A DNA stretch of 64,000 bases from Acidobacteriota bacterium. GTDB taxonomy: Bacteria > Acidobacteriota > Thermoanaerobaculia > UBA5066. Shown piece after piece: positions 31,126 through 39,085 of this stretch. Below the pieces are notes generated by a model, which made no database searches, was not told the origin of the DNA, and saw only the letters and a program-made list of their open reading frames with translations. Where the stretch lies: positions 62,001 to 126,000 of the forward strand of contig JAKOVQ010000023.1 of the NCBI GenBank assembly GCA_029781975.1, given 5' to 3'. A program made the translations under genes and the position numbers. Position 1 is the stretch's first letter; the number at the start of each line of letters is the position of its first letter.

Positions 31126-33171
31126 ATGATCGACGAAACGAAGCCCCCGCTGGCCCTCTCGCGGATCCTCGTCCTGGAGGACGTCCCCGTCGACGCCGAG
31201 CTCGTGGTGCGGACGCTCCGGCGCGAGGGGCTCGAGTTCGAGTGGGTCCGGGTGGAGACGGCGGAAGCGTTCCGCGCCGCGCTCGACGAGTTCGCCCCCG
31301 ACGCCGTCATCGCGGACTACACCCTCCCCCACTGGGACGGCATGAGCGCGCTGAAGGTCGTCCGCGCCGAGCGCCCGGACCTGCCCTTCGTCGTCGTGAC
31401 CGGGTCGCTCAACGAGGAGACGGCCGCCGACTGCATCAAGCAGGGGGCCGACGACTACGTCCTGAAGGAGCGCCTGCAGAGGCTCCCGCATGCCCTCCGC
31501 GCCGCCGCGGAGCGGCGGGCGACGGCAGCCGCCCACCGCCGGGCCGAGGAGGAGCTGAGGCTCAGGCGGTCCGCCCTCGAGGCGGTCGCGAACGGGGTCG
31601 TCATCACCGAGCTCGACGGGACGATCCTCTGGGTCAACCCGGCGTTCTCGGAGATGACCGGGTTCGCCCTCGAGGAGGTCGTCGGGCGCAACCCGAGGAT
31701 CCTGAAGTCGGGCGTCCAGGGCGAGGCGTTCTACAAGAACATCTGGTCGACGATCGAGGCGGGACGGGTCTGGCACGGCGAGATCTACAACAAGCGGAAG
31801 GACGGCCGGCTCTACGTCGAGGAGATGACGATCACCCCCATCCTCGGGCCGACGGGCGCGGTGACGCGCTACGTCGCCGTCAAGACGGACGTGACGGAGC
31901 GGCGGCGGCAGGAGGAGGCGATCCGGACCCTGGCGACGAGGGACCTCCTGACCGGCCTCCCGAACCAGGCGGCCTTCGTCGAGGAGCTCGAGCACGCCGT
32001 CACGGCGTGCCGCGCGGGCGGGACGGCCTCCCTCGTGATGCTCGACCTGGATCGATTCGCCGTCCTGAACGACGCGGCGGGCCACCCGGTGGGGGACAGG
32101 CTCATCGCCGTCGTGGCCGACCAGATCGCGGTCCTCCTCCCTCCGCGCGCGAGCCTGTTCCGGTTCGGGGGCGACCAGTACACGGTCATCCTGGACGGGG
32201 CGGACCTCGACGAGGCGGAGGCGCTCGCCGAGGCCCTGCGCGCGGCCGTGGAGAAGATCCGGTTCGAGGTGGACGGGGCCGCCTACCACGTGACGACGAG
32301 CGCCGGCGTGGCCCCCGTCTCGCCCGCCGGGAGGGCGTCCGAGGCTCTCGCCCTCGTCGACTCGGCGCTCCAGGAGGCGAAGGAGAGGGGACGCAACCGC
32401 GTCGTCGCGTTGCGTGCGATGCCGTCCGGCATGTACCGGATGGACGAGCAGAGCCGCTGGGCGGTCCGCGTCAAGGAAGGGCTGAAGGCCGGGAGCTTCC
32501 GTCTCCTCGCCCAGCCCGTCGTCTCGCTCTCGACGGGGGAGTCGGCCCACGCCGAGGTCCTCCTCCGCTTCGTCGACGAGAGCGGCGGGCTCGTCTCGCC
32601 GGGCGCCTTCCTACCCGCGGCGGAGAAGTTCGGGCTCATGCCGGCCATCGACCGGTGGGTGGTCGGGCAGGCGATCGCGATCACGGCCGCGGACCCGGGC
32701 CGGAAGCTGTTCGTGAACCTCTCCGGGGCGAGCCTCGGCGACGGGAGGCTCCTCGAGTGGATCGAGGAGTCGGTGACGAGGAGCGGGATCCAGCCCGGGG
32801 CGCTGACGTTCGAGATCACCGAGACGGCGGCGATCGCGGACGTCCCGGGCGTGCAGCGCTGGACGCGCCGGCTCAAGGAGCTCGGCTGCGCCTTCGCGCT
32901 CGACGACTTCGGGACCGGCTTCTCGTCGTTCGCCTACCTGCAGGCGCTGCCCGTCGACGTGGTCAAGATCGACGGGTCGTTCATCCGGGACCTCGACACG
33001 AACCGGACGAACCAGGCCCTCGTCCAGGCGATGGTCACCGTCGCGCACGCCCTCGGGAAGTCCGTGGTGGCGGAGATGGTGGAGCGCCCCGCCGTGGCGG
33101 ACGTCCTCCGCTCGTACGGCGTGGAGTTCGGGCAGGGCTGGAACTGGGGACGTCCCGCGCCGATCCCCTGA
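31126..33171 (+). CDS. Receiver-PAS-GGDEF-EAL protein, probable c-di-GMP phosphodiesterase
   Basis: 681 residues. Receiver (about 13-128, phospho-Asp in 'AVIADYTLPHWDG'), PAS (about 145-262), GGDEF (about 275-425) and EAL (about 440-680). The cyclase signature is 'RFGGDQY' instead of GG[D/E]EF, so diguanylate cyclase activity is doubtful. The EAL domain keeps its catalytic set: 'AEVLLRF', 'FVNLSG', 'FEITET', 'ALDDFGTGFSS', 'VKIDGSF', 'VAEMVER' and 'GQGWNWGRP'. It should hydrolyse c-di-GMP under control of receiver phosphorylation and PAS input. It belongs to the same operon as the two kinases. Confidence 0.88.
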   Translation: MIDETKPPLALSRILVLEDVPVDAELVVRTLRREGLEFEWVRVETAEAFRAALDEFAPDAVIADYTLPHWDGMSALKVVRAERPDLPFVVVTGSLNEETAADCIKQGADDYVLKERLQRLPHALRAAAERRATAAAHRRAEEELRLRRSALEAVANGVVITELDGTILWVNPAFSEMTGFALEEVVGRNPRILKSGVQGEAFYKNIWSTIEAGRVWHGEIYNKRKDGRLYVEEMTITPILGPTGAVTRYVAVKTDVTERRRQEEAIRTLATRDLLTGLPNQAAFVEELEHAVTACRAGGTASLVMLDLDRFAVLNDAAGHPVGDRLIAVVADQIAVLLPPRASLFRFGGDQYTVILDGADLDEAEALAEALRAAVEKIRFEVDGAAYHVTTSAGVAPVSPAGRASEALALVDSALQEAKERGRNRVVALRAMPSGMYRMDEQSRWAVRVKEGLKAGSFRLLAQPVVSLSTGESAHAEVLLRFVDESGGLVSPGAFLPAAEKFGLMPAIDRWVVGQAIAITAADPGRKLFVNLSGASLGDGRLLEWIEESVTRSGIQPGALTFEITETAAIADVPGVQRWTRRLKELGCAFALDDFGTGFSSFAYLQALPVDVVKIDGSFIRDLDTNRTNQALVQAMVTVAHALGKSVVAEMVERPAVADVLRSYGVEFGQGWNWGRPAPIP

Positions 33172-33256
33172 CGGGGCCCGGGCTCCGGCACGGTCCGGGA
33201 GACGGCCCCGCCGTGCCTGCGCCGGCCCTAGAATCGTGCCCGAGGGAGGAACGAAC

Positions 33257-35110
33257 GTGACGTCGAGGCCCGAACGCCCCCGCTCGCTCGCCTGGTCGAC
33301 TCTCCCGCCGGGGGAGTCGAGACGGGATGCCGACGTCGAGGCCGCCGTGCGCGCGCTGTGCGACCCGGACGTCCTCCTCTCGGCCTTCCAGCCGGTCTTT
33401 CGCGCGAGCACCGGCGACCTCGAAGGATGCGAGGCGCTCCTCAGGCTCCCTCCGAACGGCCCCTTCCGTGGACCCTACGACGCGTTCGAAGCGGCCCTCG
33501 CGACGGGCCTCGGCGCGGAGCTCGAGGCCGCGGCCACCCTTCGGACGCTCCGGGACGCCGAGCCCTACACCGGCGGGCTCCGGCTCTTCCTGAACCTCCT
33601 CGCGCCCGTGTTCCACGACTCCCGCTACGACGCCGCGTGGCTCGTCGACCAGGTCCTCGCGGCCGGTCGGATTCCCTCCCAGGTCATCCTGGAGATCCCG
33701 GAGATCAGCCGGATCAGCGACTACGTGGAGTTCGGGAGGGCCATCGAGCCGTACCGGACGGCGGGCTTCCGGATCGCCATCGACGACTTCGGCGCCGGCT
33801 ACACGAACCTCCGGATGATCACGGACCTGTCGCCCGACTTCGTGAAGGTCGACCGCGTCTTCGTGGACGGGATCTCGGCCCACGCGAGGAAGCGGATCCT
33901 GGTGGAGTCCGTGGTGGCGCTCTGCCACCGGATCAACTGCGGCGTGATCGCCGAGGGGATCGAGAAGCCGGAGGACCTCGACGCGGTGCTCGCCGCCGGC
34001 GTCGACTTCCTCCAGGGCTACCTCCTGGCGAGGCCCGCGCCCGCGGAGGAGGCGTTCGTCGTCGAGGACCTCGCCCTGAAGGCGCACCCGTACCGGCTGT
34101 CGGCAGCCGACCTCCGCCACCTCCTCGACTCGTCCGCCACGATGGACGCTTCGGATCCCGCGTCGGCCGCCCTGCAGCGGTTCTCGGCCGAGCCGGGGCT
34201 CCAGGACGTCCTCGTCCTCCTGAAGGAGAGGCCGATCGGCCTCCTCACGCGGCAGGCGGCTGCGGCGTGGCTGGCGACGGGCGCCGGGACGACGTCCGTC
34301 TCCCTCGCCAGCGTCGTCGAGGACACGCCCCTGGACGAGGTGCCGGAGACCTCCTCCCTGGAGGAGGTCGTCGACGTCGTCTCCCGGCGTCCGGCGGCGA
34401 GGCGGTTCGCGCCGATCGTCGTCACGGGGCCGGGGAAGGTCGTTCGGGGGCTGCTCAGGCTCGACGCCCTCCTCGAGGAGGTCGTGAGGCGCCATGCCGA
34501 GAGCTTCCTTCACGTGAACCCGTTGACGCGGCTTCCGGCCCGCCACGAGATGGAGGAGGTCCTGGCGGGGCGCCTGCGGGAGGGCGCCTCCGTCGAGCTC
34601 GCGCGGGTCAACCTGCGGCGCTTCCGGAGCTTCAACGACCGCTACGGGTTCCTCCGCGGGGACAAGCTCCTCACCGCCGTCGCCGGGCTCCTGCGCGAGG
34701 AGCTCGCGCGCGTGCCGCACTCGTTCCTTGCGCACTACGACGGGGACGACTTCGCCTTCCTGGCTGCGGCCGGGAGCGGCGAGGGGGTCGTCCGGCGCCT
34801 CTCGGACCGGCTCGCGGCGCTCGTCTCCGAGCACTACGACCCGGAGGACGTGGCCGCGGGGGGGATCGTGGGGCACGACCGCCAGGGGGCCCCCGTGACC
34901 ATCGCTCCCGTGGAGGTCGCCGCGGGCGTCGTCCGCGTGGACGGGCACGACGGCCTCGGGGTGCGCGACGTCACCGAGCTCGCCCAGCAGGCCGTGGAGG
35001 CGGCGAGGAAGGGGCCAGAGAAGGTCGTCACCTACGGGATCGGCGCGGCGGGGAGCCGGAGCCTGCCTCCGATCACCCAGGTGCGGCTTCAGAGGCCCCG
35101 GCTCCCGTAG
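33257..35110 (+). CDS. EAL-CBS-GGDEF protein, probable c-di-GMP phosphodiesterase
   Basis: 617 residues from the GTG at 33257, chosen because GGGAGGA lies 7 bases upstream (a GTG at 33236 is also in frame). The N-terminal EAL domain has all key residues: 'CEALLRL', 'FLNLLAP', 'LEIPEIS', 'AIDDFGAGY', 'VKVDRVF', 'IAEGIEK' and 'LQGYLLARP'. A middle segment of two CBS-like repeats follows (about 300-430, 'GTTSVSLASVVEDTPLDEVPETSSLEEVVDVV'). The C-terminal GGDEF domain reads 'HYDGDDF' at the signature, so it is probably regulatory, for instance GTP-binding. The EAL-first order is characteristic of a subfamily of two-domain enzymes. Confidence 0.85.
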   Translation: MTSRPERPRSLAWSTLPPGESRRDADVEAAVRALCDPDVLLSAFQPVFRASTGDLEGCEALLRLPPNGPFRGPYDAFEAALATGLGAELEAAATLRTLRDAEPYTGGLRLFLNLLAPVFHDSRYDAAWLVDQVLAAGRIPSQVILEIPEISRISDYVEFGRAIEPYRTAGFRIAIDDFGAGYTNLRMITDLSPDFVKVDRVFVDGISAHARKRILVESVVALCHRINCGVIAEGIEKPEDLDAVLAAGVDFLQGYLLARPAPAEEAFVVEDLALKAHPYRLSAADLRHLLDSSATMDASDPASAALQRFSAEPGLQDVLVLLKERPIGLLTRQAAAAWLATGAGTTSVSLASVVEDTPLDEVPETSSLEEVVDVVSRRPAARRFAPIVVTGPGKVVRGLLRLDALLEEVVRRHAESFLHVNPLTRLPARHEMEEVLAGRLREGASVELARVNLRRFRSFNDRYGFLRGDKLLTAVAGLLREELARVPHSFLAHYDGDDFAFLAAAGSGEGVVRRLSDRLAALVSEHYDPEDVAAGGIVGHDRQGAPVTIAPVEVAAGVVRVDGHDGLGVRDVTELAQQAVEAARKGPEKVVTYGIGAAGSRSLPPITQVRLQRPRLP

Positions 35111-35188
35111 GGGCGGCCGGCGAGCGCTCCGCCGGGCCGGAGGGGGCGAAGGCCGGGGGCGCGCCCGGGTCGACACCGAGGAGGTCGG

Positions 35189-36889
35189 ATGGACGAAGAG
35201 GGGCGCGACGACCGGATCCCCCGGTACATCGAGGCGACCGAGGCGCTGCGGGACGGGCAGTTCGGCGTGGAGGTCCCGGTCGCCGGGGCGAACGACGACG
35301 TCGACCGGCTCGGGGCGGCGCTCAGGGACCTCTCCGTCAGCCTCGAGAGGCGCAGGCGCGAGGTGTCGGAGCTCGACGCCGTGTCCCGTCGGATCGGCGC
35401 GGGGATCCTCCTCGACGACGTCCTCGCGGAGTTCTACGAGGAGGCCCGCGAGATCTTCCCGTACGACCGGATCGGGTTCTCCCTCCTGGAGGACGGCGAT
35501 CGCGTCGTCCGGGCGCGCTGGGCCAGGAGCGACCTGGGGCCGCTCCGCCTCGGGAAGGGCTACGCCGCCGAGCTGGCCGGGAGCAGCCTGGAGACGATCC
35601 TCCGGACGGGTCGGCCGCGCATCATCAACGACCTGGTCGCGTACCTCGCGGCCAAGCCGACGTCCGAATCGACCCGCCTCGTGGTGGAGGAGGGCGTCCG
35701 GTCCTCGCTCACCTGCCCCCTCGTCGCGAACGGGGTCCCGATCGGCTTCATGTTCTTCTCGAGCTCCCGCCCGAACGCGTACGCGGACGCGCACGTCGAG
35801 GCCTACCAGAGGATCGCCGGCCAGCTCTCCGTGATCGTCGAGAAGGGCCGCCTGGTCTCCGAGCTCGCCGAGCAGAAGGCGCAGCTGGAGGTGCGGAACA
35901 CCTTCATCGTCCGGACGTTCGGCCGGTACCTGTCCGAGCCGGTCGTGAACCAGCTCCTCGAGACGGCGGACGGCCTCCGCCTCGGGGGGGAGCGCCGCGT
36001 CGTCACGGTCCTGATGAGCGACCTTCGGGGCTTCACGCCCATGGCCGAGGTCCTGCCTCCGGAGCGGGTCGTCACGCTCCTGAACCTCTACCTCGGCGCG
36101 ATGACGGAGGTCGTCCTCCGCCATGACGGGACCGTCGACGAGTTCATCGGCGACGCGATCCTCGCGCTCTTCGGGGCGCCCCTCGCGCGGCCGGACGACG
36201 CGAGGAGGGCCCTCGCCTGCGCCGTGGAGATGCAGCAGGCCATGGTCGACGTGAACGCCCGGGCGAGGGAGCTCGGCCTGCCGGAGCTGGGGATGGGGAT
36301 CGGGGTCCACACGGGCGAGGTGGTGGTCGGGAACATCGGCTCGGAGCGGCGCGCCAAGTACGGCGTCGTCGGGGCCACCATCAACCTCGCCTCGCGGATC
36401 CAGGGGTTCACCCTGGGCGGCCAGGTCCTGGCCTCGGAGGAGACGATCGGCGCCGCGGGCGGCGAGATCGACGCCGGCGCCCGCTTCTCGGTGCAGCCGA
36501 AGGGCGTCCGCGGCCTCGTCCCGCTCGTCGAGGTGCTCGGCGTCGGCGGCGCACGGATCGCACCGGTGTCGGACCCGCTGACGCCGCTCGGGGCGCCCGT
36601 GGAGGTGGAGGTCGAGCGGCTCGGCCACGCACCCCCGAAGCAGCTCGGGGCGACCGCGCTCCTCCGCGCGGTCGGCCGGTGGGAGGCCGCGGTCGAGACC
36701 GCCGAGACGTTCGAGCCGCTCGACGAGGTGCGCCTCCGGTTCCCCGGCGGCCTCGACATCCACGCCCAGGTGCTCGGATCGGCCGGGCGGGGGGCGGGCG
36801 TCCGCGTCCGGTTCGGATCGCGTCCGGAGGAGGCGGCTCGCCTCCTCGCTCTCCTCGCCGAGAAGGCCCGGCCGGCCACCGGGGGCTGA
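35189..36889 (+). CDS. Class III nucleotide cyclase with GAF domain
   Basis: 566 residues, GAGGAGG upstream of the ATG. A HAMP-like segment ('LRDGQFGVEVPVAGANDDVDRLGAAL') is followed by GAF (about 60-225), a coiled coil and the cyclase homology domain (about 265-440). Metal Asp residues are in 'LMSDLRGFT' and 'FIGDAILALFG', the adenine-type Lys in 'RAKYGVVG', and the transition-state Asn and Arg in 'TINLASRIQ'. The second purine-specifying position is Ala ('VGATIN') where adenylyl cyclases often have Asp, so substrate choice is not certain. The last 100 residues ('VRLRFPGGLDIHAQVLGSAGRGAGVRVRF') look PilZ-like, a possible c-di-GMP link. It follows the EAL genes in the same direction. Confidence 0.85.
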   Translation: MDEEGRDDRIPRYIEATEALRDGQFGVEVPVAGANDDVDRLGAALRDLSVSLERRRREVSELDAVSRRIGAGILLDDVLAEFYEEAREIFPYDRIGFSLLEDGDRVVRARWARSDLGPLRLGKGYAAELAGSSLETILRTGRPRIINDLVAYLAAKPTSESTRLVVEEGVRSSLTCPLVANGVPIGFMFFSSSRPNAYADAHVEAYQRIAGQLSVIVEKGRLVSELAEQKAQLEVRNTFIVRTFGRYLSEPVVNQLLETADGLRLGGERRVVTVLMSDLRGFTPMAEVLPPERVVTLLNLYLGAMTEVVLRHDGTVDEFIGDAILALFGAPLARPDDARRALACAVEMQQAMVDVNARARELGLPELGMGIGVHTGEVVVGNIGSERRAKYGVVGATINLASRIQGFTLGGQVLASEETIGAAGGEIDAGARFSVQPKGVRGLVPLVEVLGVGGARIAPVSDPLTPLGAPVEVEVERLGHAPPKQLGATALLRAVGRWEAAVETAETFEPLDEVRLRFPGGLDIHAQVLGSAGRGAGVRVRFGSRPEEAARLLALLAEKARPATGG

Positions 36890-37006
36890 TCCGCTCGTCC
36901 GGGCCGGACCCGACCGTCCCGAGGCCGAACGCGGTCCCGGCAAGGTGGAAGGCGCGACGCCGACCGGTCGGGCCACGGCCTAAACTCTCCCGGGACACGA
37001 GCGGGG

Positions 37007-37423
37007 ATGATCGACGTCGGATATCACGGTCGGGCCGTCCTGCTGGCGCTTCGCCTCGAGGCGAGGGAGCGGCGGGGGAGGCCGTTGCTCCCGGGGCGCC
37101 GCACGGGGCGCGGCGCGAGCCGGCTGTCGCCTCGCGACGCCGAGCAGTCCGTCCTGGCCAGCCGGCGGGCCGTCTCGCGGATCTGCCGGCTGAACACGTG
37201 CCTCACGAGGTCGATCGTCCTCTTCCAGCTCCTGGAGAGGCGGTTCCCGGTGGAGCTGGTGCTGGGCTTCCGGCCGGGCCGGGAGGGGGTGGAGGGGCAC
37301 GCCTGGGTGACGGTGGACGGTGTGCCCCTGGGGGAGACCGAGGCGGGCCTCGAGGGGTTCGTGCCGGTGGCTGCAGATCAGCGGGCGGGGGCCAGGCCCG
37401 AGGCGGTCTTCAGGTCCTCGTGA
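37007..37423 (+). CDS. Lasso peptide B2 (McjB-like) transglutaminase-fold protease
   Basis: 138 residues. The C-terminal half is a clear McjB_C domain: 'CRLNTCLTRSIVLFQLLERR' with catalytic Cys65, then 'VELVLGFRPGREGVEGHAWVTVDG' with His98. The acid is Asp104 or Glu110; the C-to-H distance of 33 fits the family. B2 proteins cut the leader from lasso precursors so that the cyclase can close the ring. No precursor, RRE (other than a fragment) or cyclase is adjacent: upstream is the nucleotide cyclase and downstream the bufferin operon. The only cyclase, at 20622-22412, lacks its own B2, so this gene may serve it in trans. Codon use is strongly GC3, unlike the cyclase. Confidence 0.85.
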   Translation: MIDVGYHGRAVLLALRLEARERRGRPLLPGRRTGRGASRLSPRDAEQSVLASRRAVSRICRLNTCLTRSIVLFQLLERRFPVELVLGFRPGREGVEGHAWVTVDGVPLGETEAGLEGFVPVAADQRAGARPEAVFRSS

Positions 37424-37600
37424 CCTCCACGACCATCCCCGACGCGACGAGCCGGGCCAGGTAGCCGAGGACGTCCGCCTCGAGGCCGATCCCGCCGCCC
37501 GCCCCGGCGCCGCTCACCGTCACGTCGCCGCAGGTGGTACCGCCCTTCGACGTGGCGATCGCCGCTCCGGGCGGTCGGCCGGTATTGACATCGCGTCTCG
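37410..37600 (-). pseudogene. RRE/PqqD-like C-terminal coding fragment
   Basis: The minus strand between about 37600 and the TGA at 37410-37412 reads open with almost every codon ending in G or C, the mark of real coding sequence here, but has no start codon or ribosome site in frame. The end reads 'GGTTCGDVTVSGAGAGGG' then 'IGLEADVLGYLARLVASGMV', which resembles the last two helices of PqqD-type RRE proteins. It overlaps the B2 3' end by 14 bases, tail to tail. It could be a truncated lasso B1 gene or an unrelated decayed gene; the assignment is tentative. Confidence 0.35.
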
Positions 37601-37613
37601 ATCGGAGTGATAT
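37585..37613 (+). promoter_or_regulatory. Candidate promoter of the bufferin operon
   Basis: Perfect TTGACA (37585-37590), 17-base spacer, TGATAT (37608-37613; 3 of 6 to consensus). The region is visibly A/T-richer than its surroundings and lies about 115 bases before the precursor start, leaving a long 5' leader that contains the 11-bp repeats. Confidence 0.45.
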
Positions 37614-37671
37614 CCACGATTTTTCTGACGGAGCCCGAACCCGGCCGCGGCTGGCCTGGCCCCGCGGAAGT

Positions 37672-37715
37672 GAGACCGAGACGAGACCGGAGCGAGACCC
37701 GAACGAGACCGAAGA
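37672..37715 (+). repeat. Four 11-bp direct repeats in the bufferin leader
   Basis: Units GAGACCGAGAC, GAGACCGGAGC, GAGACCCGAAC and GAGACCGAAGA follow each other without gaps (37672-37682, 37683-37693, 37694-37704, 37705-37715) and end at the precursor's ribosome site. An 11-bp period places every copy on about the same helix face, which would suit cooperative binding of a regulator or an RNA-level switch. Confidence 0.8.
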
Positions 37716-37726
37716 GGAGGACCCCC

Positions 37727-38017
37727 ATGAACCGTCGTCAGATCATCGGCGCCGTTGCGGCCATCGCGGCCGCGTCCGTCTTCTCCGCCCAGTACGGGGC
37801 CGCGGAGGACGCCAAGCCCGCCGCCGCGAAGAACTTCAAGTGCGTCGGCGGGAACGCGTGCAAGGGGCAGAGCGAGTGCGGCGTGAAGGGCGCCCACGGC
37901 TGCCACGGCCAGAACTCCTGCCGCGGCAAGGGCTGGGTGATGGTGGAGAACGAGGCGGCGTGCAAGGAGGCGAAGGCCAAGAACGCCGAGGCGGAGAAGC
38001 ACCAGAAGAAGGGGTGA
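37727..38017 (+). CDS. bufA: Bufferin-type Cys-rich RiPP precursor
   Basis: 96 residues with GAGGAGG six bases before the ATG. A Sec-type signal peptide (1-26, 'QIIGAVAAIAAASVFSAQYGAA') serves as leader. The mature part has six Cys (39, 45, 51, 59, 65, 79) in repeated CKGQ, CHGQNSC and CRGKGW units, then a Lys/Glu-rich tail. This is the layout of BufA2-type bufferins, whose Cys residues are turned into thiooxazoles by an MNIO enzyme; the products bind copper and protect against copper stress. The MNIO and partner genes follow directly. A hairpin after the stop probably gives more precursor than enzyme mRNA. Confidence 0.88.
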   Translation: MNRRQIIGAVAAIAAASVFSAQYGAAEDAKPAAAKNFKCVGGNACKGQSECGVKGAHGCHGQNSCRGKGWVMVENEAACKEAKAKNAEAEKHQKKG

Positions 38018-38043
38018 CACCCGACAGGGGGCGGCGGCCCCTG

Positions 38044-38100
38044 GGGCCCGGCTTCCGGCGGACCTTCGGGCCCTCCCGGGAGCCGGGCCCTTCTTCCTTT
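38044..38100 (+). terminator. Attenuator-like hairpin between precursor and MNIO genes
   Basis: A 15-bp stem with one mismatch (38044-38058 pairing with 38076-38090, both built on GGGCCCGGCT/AGCCGGGCCC), 17-base loop, then the pyrimidine run TTCTTCCTTT. Placed 27 bases after the precursor stop, it should end most transcripts and let a minority read into the enzyme genes. Confidence 0.7.
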
Positions 38101-38130
38101 CGGATGCGCCAGCTGAGATCCTGAGAGCCG

Positions 38131-39012
38131 ATGGCCGTCGACCGCCCCGTCCCCTTCCTCGGGTTCGGCATCGGGCTGCGCCGCGAGCACTACCGGGAGA
38201 TCCTGGAAGGGGAGCCGCGGTGCGACTTCTTCGAGGCGATCTCGGAGAACTACATGGAGGTCGGGGGCCGCGCGCGCGAGGTGCTGCTGGCCGTGCGCGA
38301 GCGCTTCCCGCTGGTGCTCCACGGCGTCTCGCTCTCCATCGGCTCGACCGACCCGCTCGACACGGGGTATCTGCGCGCGCTCAGGGCGCTGGCGGAGGAC
38401 GTCGCTCCGGAGTGGGTCTCGGACCACCTCTGCTGGACGGGAGTGGGGGGGCACAACGCCCACGACCTCCTCCCGCTCCCCTACACGGAGGAGGCGCTGG
38501 CGCACGTCGTCGAGCGGGTGAGGCGGGTGCAGGACGCCCTGGGGCGCCGGATCGCGCTGGAGAACGTCTCGAGCTACATGACCTACCGGGCCTCCGAGAT
38601 GCCCGAGTGGGAGTTCGTGGCGCGGGTGGCGGAGGGGGCCGACTGCGGCCTCCTCTTCGACGTGAACAACATCTTCGTCAGCGGCCACAACCACGGCTTC
38701 GACCCTCGCACCTACCTCGAGGCGATCCCCCCGGAGCGCGTCTGGCAGATCCACCTCGCCGGCCCCTCCGAGCGCGGCGCCCTCCTCCTGGACACCCACG
38801 ACAGCCCGGTCCGCGACGAGGTCTGGGAGCTTTACCGCCTCGCCCTCCTCCGCTTCGGCCCCGTCTCCACCATCCTCGAGCGCGACGACCACATCCCCCC
38901 CCTTGCCGAAGTCCTCGCCGAACGCGACCACGCCGCCCGGATCGCAGATCACCCCGACCGGAGGTCTCCCAACCGGGGGTCACCAACCGGGGGTCAGGTC
39001 TGTGATCCGTGA
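38131..39012 (+). CDS. bufB: MNIO-family (DUF692) bufferin-modifying enzyme
   Basis: 293 residues, TIM-barrel multinuclear non-heme iron oxidase. Probable iron ligands are seen in order: His64 ('LVLHGVSLSIGS'), Asp98/His99 ('VSDHLCW'), Glu144 ('LENVSSY'), Asp177 ('LFDVNNIFVSGHNHG'), His186/His188, His208 ('QIHLAG'), Asp221/His223 ('LDTHDSPV') and Glu250 ('ILERDD'). Members oxidise precursor Cys residues, making oxazolone-thioamide in methanobactin or thiooxazole in bufferins. The last residues ('RRSPNRGSPTGGQVCDP') and the stop codon are encoded by a REP-like palindrome, so the native C-terminus may have been replaced. Confidence 0.92.
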   Translation: MAVDRPVPFLGFGIGLRREHYREILEGEPRCDFFEAISENYMEVGGRAREVLLAVRERFPLVLHGVSLSIGSTDPLDTGYLRALRALAEDVAPEWVSDHLCWTGVGGHNAHDLLPLPYTEEALAHVVERVRRVQDALGRRIALENVSSYMTYRASEMPEWEFVARVAEGADCGLLFDVNNIFVSGHNHGFDPRTYLEAIPPERVWQIHLAGPSERGALLLDTHDSPVRDEVWELYRLALLRFGPVSTILERDDHIPPLAEVLAERDHAARIADHPDRRSPNRGSPTGGQVCDP

Positions 39013-39085
39013 TCCGGGCCGCCCCTCGGGCGATGGAGAGTCACCCGTGACCAGGATGGAAATCACGGATCACAGACCTGACCCC
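38990..39085. repeat. REP-like palindromic element forming the bufB-bufC junction
   Basis: Two perfectly complementary 24-base arms (38990-39013 and 39062-39085) flank a 48-base centre. The outer ends read GGGGTCAGGTC, a sequence style common in REP elements moved by IS200/RAYT-type transposases. Just before it AACCGGGGGTCA is present twice (38971-38982 and 38985-38996). The left arm contains the bufB stop; the right arm encodes the start of bufC. It could also act as an mRNA hairpin tuning bufC expression. Confidence 0.8.

Noticed and set aside
33035-36976. 1313-codon minus-strand open frame opposite the EAL and cyclase genes
   Set aside because: Antisense of genes with clear domains; composition typical of a shadow frame.
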